Assembly (NCBI RefSeq): GCF_021347895.1
Contig: NC_067117.1
Span: forward strand, 30,448,067 to 30,512,066
Direction: 5' to 3'
DNA length: 64,000 nt
Source of the DNA: Acanthochromis polyacanthus
Taxonomy: Eukaryota > Chordata > Actinopteri > Pomacentridae
Both the position numbers and the translations under genes were made by a program. Positions within the stretch are counted from its first letter, which is position 1; each line of letters starts with the position of its first letter. This document shows positions 59,690-64,000 of this stretch, one piece after another. The notes under the pieces are model-generated. The model did no database searches. It was not told the origin of the DNA and was given only the letters and a program-made list of their open reading frames with translations.

Positions 59690-60430
59690 ACCAATCATGC
59701 CCTTTGAGATTTTCTGTCAAGATGCCAAGTGGAAAATATGTACATGACTTCAAAGAGGATTCACTGTTGGATTCTTGGAGTCATGAAGACTTCTCAGCTT
59801 GCTTCTTAAGGAATTGTGCCATTTACATTTAGATCAGTGGGAAAACATCAGTTCACAGGGTCGGAAATTGCGGTCAGCAGTTAAAAAAAAACAACAAAAA
59901 ACAGAAGCAGCTTTTCCTCAGATCAGCGAGAATGTCACGGCTGGATGTGATCGGAAAGTCAACACTTAGAAAATCAGGTTATCATCGGGTTGGAGAGCAT
60001 AAACCCTCATTTTAAAGACAAAGGCACACTGGAGAATTCAGTGGTGCAAAAACAATAGGCACTGGTCTACTGGGGTATGGAAAAAAGTGGTCGATGAGTC
60101 ATCCTTCGACATGCTCCACCAAGAGAACAGTACAGGTATATCTCCTAAGAACTTTGCATGCACCAGATCTCAGCACAGTCAAACACCTCCAGTAGATTTT
60201 GGACACAACTCTCCATCACTTTCATCAAAACACCAAGTGAGAGAGTATCTTTGATAAAAATCAGTGTCCCATTCCTCTTCAGAGACTTGGGGAGTGAATG
60301 CTAAGGAGTATCAAAGCTGTTTGTTGTCTCCCAATTCCTAGGAAATTAAAATATCTCTAAATGATTGTTGGTTGCAGCAAGTTTATCTGAACAAGCTAGA
60401 TGAAAGCCACTGTTAAATGAAGAGTTTGGA
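59690..60430 (+). pseudogene. Tc1-like transposase remnant, multiply frameshifted
   Basis: Scattered + strand matches to a Tc1-type transposase. At about 60060-60125 codons read HWSTGVWKKVVDESSFDMLH, corresponding to the W-x-x-V-I-W-S-D-E-S-x-F segment that includes a catalytic Asp. Downstream in shifted frames come segments like HQNTK and SVPFLFRDLG (60225-60290), and KEYQSCLLSPNS (60303-60340). Stops and frame changes break the reading many times. No termini were identified. Confidence 0.55.
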
Positions 60431-61155
60431 TTTCTGCATGGCGATTTGAAAACAGCATGAGTGCTCAGTAAATAATTGAACCAAATTCACTGTACGGTTG
60501 CTACTCCAAAGGGTCTTAATCACGTTCACAACTTGTTTACAGGAAGTTAAGTGGCGCTTTTTTTCTCATGTAGCGCTATTATTTCCACCACAATGATGCA
60601 AAACATCTACTGAAAGAGACACAGTTGTACCGTGAAAGAAATCTGGACAAATGTTAAAGGATGGGTTTTTGCAGGAAGCAAGCTTAGCTTGGTTGTAACA
60701 CTTTAGAATTCAAGGATTCAAAGAGTTAAATGTCACATGCAGCAATATACAACATATCATCACTGAGCATCTACTCATACATACAAAGATAACACATATG
60801 GATATGCAAGAGCAGTGCGAACAATGTCTATATATAGAAAAAAAAACTGTATTTTAGCAAGCATGAGGAACATTTATGGTGTAAAAAAGTAAAGATCTGC
60901 TAGTTTTGCGAGGTGAAAACGGTCGTCAGTGTCATGTTGAGAAGGTAGAAGGACTAAACTATAACTTGACGGTCAGAAATTCTGCCCCACAAAGTCTTCC
61001 AGTGATCATAGTTTAGCCATTTGGTTCAGAGTCTTTCCAGATTAGAAGTGTGGTTCCGCGAGGTCAGTGTTTCAACAATGTGTCCTTGCATGAGACTACT
61101 GTCTCTTCAGCTCACTTGTAGAACTAACTTTCATTTCTGTCTGTCCTTCATTCAG
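60431..61155. other. End of the long intron, with acceptor
   Basis: Ends in a pyrimidine-rich stretch and TTCATTCAG at 61147-61155. No further features seen. Confidence 0.7.
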
Positions 61156-61271
61156 ATCCAGTCCACGGACCCCAAAACGTCAACGTGGTGGATGTCAGAG
61201 CTCGCCAGCTGACTATACAGTGGGAGACTTTTGGTTACGCAGTGACTCGATGCCACAGCTACAATCTGACG
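61156..61271 (+). CDS. ptprt: Receptor protein tyrosine phosphatase T, exon for the first part of FN3 domain 2
   Basis: A 116-nt exon between acceptor TTCATTCAG and donor ACG|GTAAGA (GT at 61272-61273). It begins in phase 1 (split Asp codon with the preceding G) and ends in phase 0. It encodes [20 protein letters not shown] followed by [19 protein letters not shown]. The Trp of QWE is the conserved core Trp of an FN3 domain, and F-G-Y-x-x-T-R-C-H-x-Y is typical of the second FN3 domain in type IIB receptor phosphatases. N-L-T at the exon end is a potential N-glycosylation sequon. A frame at 61021-61212 overlapping the border is not used. Confidence 0.93.
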
Positions 61272-61848
61272 GTAAGAGCAGCTGTCTGAAATCTGTGCTG
61301 TAATGCAAAAGTGCAAGATAGATGAAGTATTGTCCGCCGTGAAAGTGCACTTTTATGTGTCACTAGCAGAAAACAGAAGCACATTTATCCATAAGAAGTA
61401 AACTAGTTAAATTGATGTTTTTATTACACTCAGAGATATTTTCTTTGATTAGACAGTTGCAGTAGAGATATACACAAGATATGGGAACAAAAGAGCAAGA
61501 AAAATGACATGCAGCTAAGTTGCAGATAGCCAGGAGTCCCACTATGCACCATTCTGTATTATACCTTAAACATTCAATGGAATGTACTGTAAGTACACAC
61601 TTGCAAAAGCAAACAGCTTGGCATTAGGACAATATGTGCGGCATCTAGAGGTGAATCTATACATATTTTAACCTCCAAATTCCAATATTGTACTTCAAAT
61701 TTACTCAGCAATGTAATGTGGGATATGCAACATTTAGTTTGGACCTGCACAGTGAATTCACATGTTTTTGCCATAAGACAGTTCTGTCAGCATTGCATTT
61801 GTGTTCCACCAATGAAATAAATGCCGTGTTTCCTCCTGTGTCTCCCAG
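61272..61848 (+). other. ptprt: Short ptprt intron inside the FN3-2 domain
   Basis: A 577-bp phase 0 intron, GTAAGA to TGTCTCCCAG. Its length contrasts strongly with the preceding 59.9-kb intron. No repeats or exons seen. Confidence 0.9.
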
Positions 61849-62029
61849 GTGCAGTACCAGTACGTCTTTAACCAGCAGGAGTTCGTAGCTGAGGAGTTGA
61901 TCCAGACGTCGTCACATTACACTCTGAGAGGACTGAGGCCTTTTGTAACCGTCAGGCTGCGTCTGGTTCTGGCCAACCCCGAAGGCAGCAAGGAGAGCGA
62001 AGAGATAGTCAAACAGACGGAGGAGGACG
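61849..62029 (+). CDS. ptprt: Receptor protein tyrosine phosphatase T, exon for the second part of FN3 domain 2
   Basis: A 181-nt exon from acceptor CTCCCAG to donor G|GTGAGT (GT at 62030-62031), phase 0 at the start and phase 1 at the end. It encodes [40 protein letters not shown], then [31 protein letters not shown] is the FN3 F-strand region and N-P-E-G-x-x-E-S-E-E is a family motif. VFNQQ and [15 protein letters not shown] are what favour PTPRT over the other three members. The next exon, expected to begin with the rest of a Val codon and Pro-Gly, is beyond the window. Confidence 0.94.
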
Positions 62030-63120
62030 GTGAGTAAAAGCACCGTTTGTAAAGATGTATTCAAAAATGTGTAATAGCAAAGTTTCTAATGCAGTATTGA
62101 TCCGAGTTATAACCAGCAGCAGCAGCAGTAGCTCGGTGTCTGTCAGCGTCTCCCTGAGGAGATGCCCTCTGGCTCCCCAGAAAATGATTCATAATAAATT
62201 TTCTGACAGCATCCACCGGTGTGTTGTTTAGAATAAGCAGAAGGAGAAGTGGCCACCTACAGAAACCTGAATGTCTCCTGCAGGAAGCACAAGATGAGAG
62301 ATGTCAGAGTCCGGCTCACACTGTGTGACTGACAGCTGGTTTGAGGAGCTGCAGGGCTGAAAAGCGTCGGAGCAATAATTGTTTGGAGGCAAAATGAAAA
62401 CAACTACAAGGAACAAGAAATTTCCAGCTGTTCTTTTAGCTTGTGACAGGTTTTAAAGTTTTAATCAGCCTGATATTACATTGTGTGTACAGCGGAACAT
62501 AAATAGACACTGATGTTTGTGAATTTGCCAACACAACAGAGATATAGTTAAGCTATTTATACATATAAAGAAAGGGCTTGCATGAATGTAGTGCAGCTTG
62601 GAAAACAGCTCCTTTGGTGTTTTATTTTTATTACAACTAGCATGTCACCAATTGTCAATATCGGATAAAAACCTCTATTAACGTGTTTAAACTAAACATT
62701 ATACATTTTTTCTAGCAATGTGGTTGTTCAAATTGAGAAACAGATGCCACTTAACCCAGAAGCTCTGCTATAGATAGACCGTAACCGGGCCTTTTAAGCT
62801 CCTCACATGACCAGGCAGCCCATTCTCATTTACCAAGGGACAAATAGTGGTATTTTGTCAAACCACATCAATATTGGACACTGATAAATGTGTAGCTTTT
62901 CCTGTATAGTGGGAAAAAAGTGATGTAGCTTGGACAGGTTGTGGTGGGGCAAGTTTCAGGACATATTTCACTTGCTTTTCATTAAATTTAGGCACTAAAC
63001 CTATGGGTTAGGTTTCGGAAAAGACCAGGATTTGGGTTAAAATACACTTTTGCACCACATGTCAGAAGGTTAGCTTCTGATGCAGCATCTATTTGTGACT
63101 TTTAGGTACATTTACATGTC
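62030..63120 (+). other. ptprt intron downstream of FN3-2, 5' part
   Basis: Intron starting GTGAGT. A CAG trinucleotide run lies at 62115-62130. Sequence at 62850-63090 (GGGTTAGGTTTCGGAAAAGA) resembles the units at 43040-43910. No exon seen. Confidence 0.6.
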
Positions 63121-63134
63121 ATGGATGGATGGAC

Positions 63135-63168
<34 letters not shown>

Positions 63169-63173
63169 ATGGA
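63121..63173. repeat. (GGAT)n microsatellite
   Basis: About thirteen ATGG units, two of them changed to ACGG. Confidence 0.97.
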
Positions 63174-63230
63174 TTGATTATCCTTCTCAAGATAATAAAA
63201 GTACAAAATGCAACAAAAACTGTATTATAA

Positions 63231-63231
<1 letters not shown>

Positions 63232-63306
<75 letters not shown>
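63232..63306. repeat. (GATA)n microsatellite
   Basis: About eighteen perfect units, joined directly to a retroposon tail. Confidence 0.98.
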
Positions 63307-63480
63307 GCTTTATTCATCCCATTAGGGATACCTTGTAACAATAGATCATACATGAAGCATTTAAGAAAAGATAAGGAAACTCGAGTACGGAGTAATGTGC
63401 AAATTTTCTTGGTAGACGAAATAAGATACAAAATTGTATTTACAATTTAAAAAGTCTTAAAAAATCCACGTACAGTCTTA
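63307..63480 (-). mobile_element. Retroposon 3' end next to the GATA array
   Basis: GGCTTTATTCATCCCATTAG then GATACCTTGTAACAATAG, the minus-strand form of the tail family, continuing into GTGCAAATTTTC and AAGATACAAAATTGTATTT. Confidence 0.6.
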
Positions 63481-64000
63481 AAATTGGGTGTGACGAGTTC
63501 AGGGTTAGACTGGACTCAACCAAATTTCGAATGAGTTGCCACAAGAAACTGGAAAACCATGACTTTTGAAGGCGTGGAAACTAGCTGTTGGGTTGCAAAG
63601 CTTTGCTCGTATTTACAATTAAAAGGACTCTTAAAGTGACTAAGTACAGACTAAAAATAATTATAAGCATGTAGCATGTAAGGGGGCGTTAGATCTGTAC
63701 TCACATAGGTTTGATCTCTGCAACATACAAAAATAGTTCTAATTAGCATTCCCATCTTATCAGTGTATATGCAGAGCGTACCAACACACATTAGAAGTGC
63801 TTCAGATGTAAATGTCCTCCAGCGGTTCACATTATTTCACAACAACAACCTGTTTCCTATCTGGAGGCCTTCTTGTTCCCCTAAATCAGAGCAGAACCCC
63901 CGCCGCTAATAATTCATCGCTGCTTCACGTTTCTCTCAACAACATGCCTGCGATAAACTGGAATATCTCGACTCCATTAGAGCAACACCTGATAAGCAGG
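63481..64000 (+). other. Intron to the end of the window, no gene seen
   Basis: No exon, terminator or repeat recognised. Confidence 0.5.

Overview
This window looks like a piece of a ray-finned (teleost-type) fish genome. It is AT-rich, full of CA/GATA microsatellites and packed with fish-style DNA-transposon debris: Tc1-like, hAT-like and TTAA-flanked elements, a tRNA-derived SINE, and many copies of a retroposon 3' tail of the type TTTATT-ATCCC-GAA. There is no bacterial-type gene organisation, CRISPR array or operon.

The only host protein-coding content I can support is three exons on the + strand of one gene (984-1277, 61156-61271, 61849-62029). Together they encode the first and second fibronectin type III domains of a type IIB receptor protein tyrosine phosphatase. 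From memory of the family, the residues fit PTPRT (RPTP-rho) better than PTPRM, PTPRK or PTPRU. All three exons have canonical AG/GT borders and their phases join (1-1, 1-0, 0-1). Nearly everything else, 1278-61155 (about 59.9 kb), is a single intron. The signal peptide, MAM, Ig, later FN3, transmembrane and phosphatase domains lie outside the window.

Inside the intron, left to right: a 981-bp TTAA-flanked element (1465-2445); a related copy interrupted by a hAT-like element with a perfect 8-bp target duplication (5131-5903); an ATATTGCAC minisatellite beside a retroposon tail (7540-8300); a TCCAAAATGAC satellite and a Tc1-like transposase remnant (11390-12895); a four-unit repeat of about 145 bp (13285-13740); two blocks of a CATATTTTTCTACTT minisatellite (14140-14945, 16325-16890); inverted repeats around a small element (21760-23230); CA arrays (23948-24381); an element nested inside a Tc1-like element (24880-26345); a minus-strand Tc1-like remnant (30050-30330); a SINE whose tail holds another element (35163-35970); two copies of a composite element (38766-39728, 56016-56938); a Tc1-type MITE (40948-41314); a duplicated GTTGTTTT block (41930-44640); and a three-deep nest at 50984-53996. 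In that nest a TTAA-flanked element contains a fold-back with arms of about 0.8 kb, and the fold-back's loop contains a hAT-like element.

The most unusual signals are the long fold-back with its dense CACCTG motifs, a possible cryptic exon beside it (53458-53642), and the composite pair. In the composite pair an 85-bp central palindrome has changed on both arms in step between the two copies. Most open reading frames in this intron are chance frames through repeats; the repeat-rich stretches between annotated elements are described as intronic.
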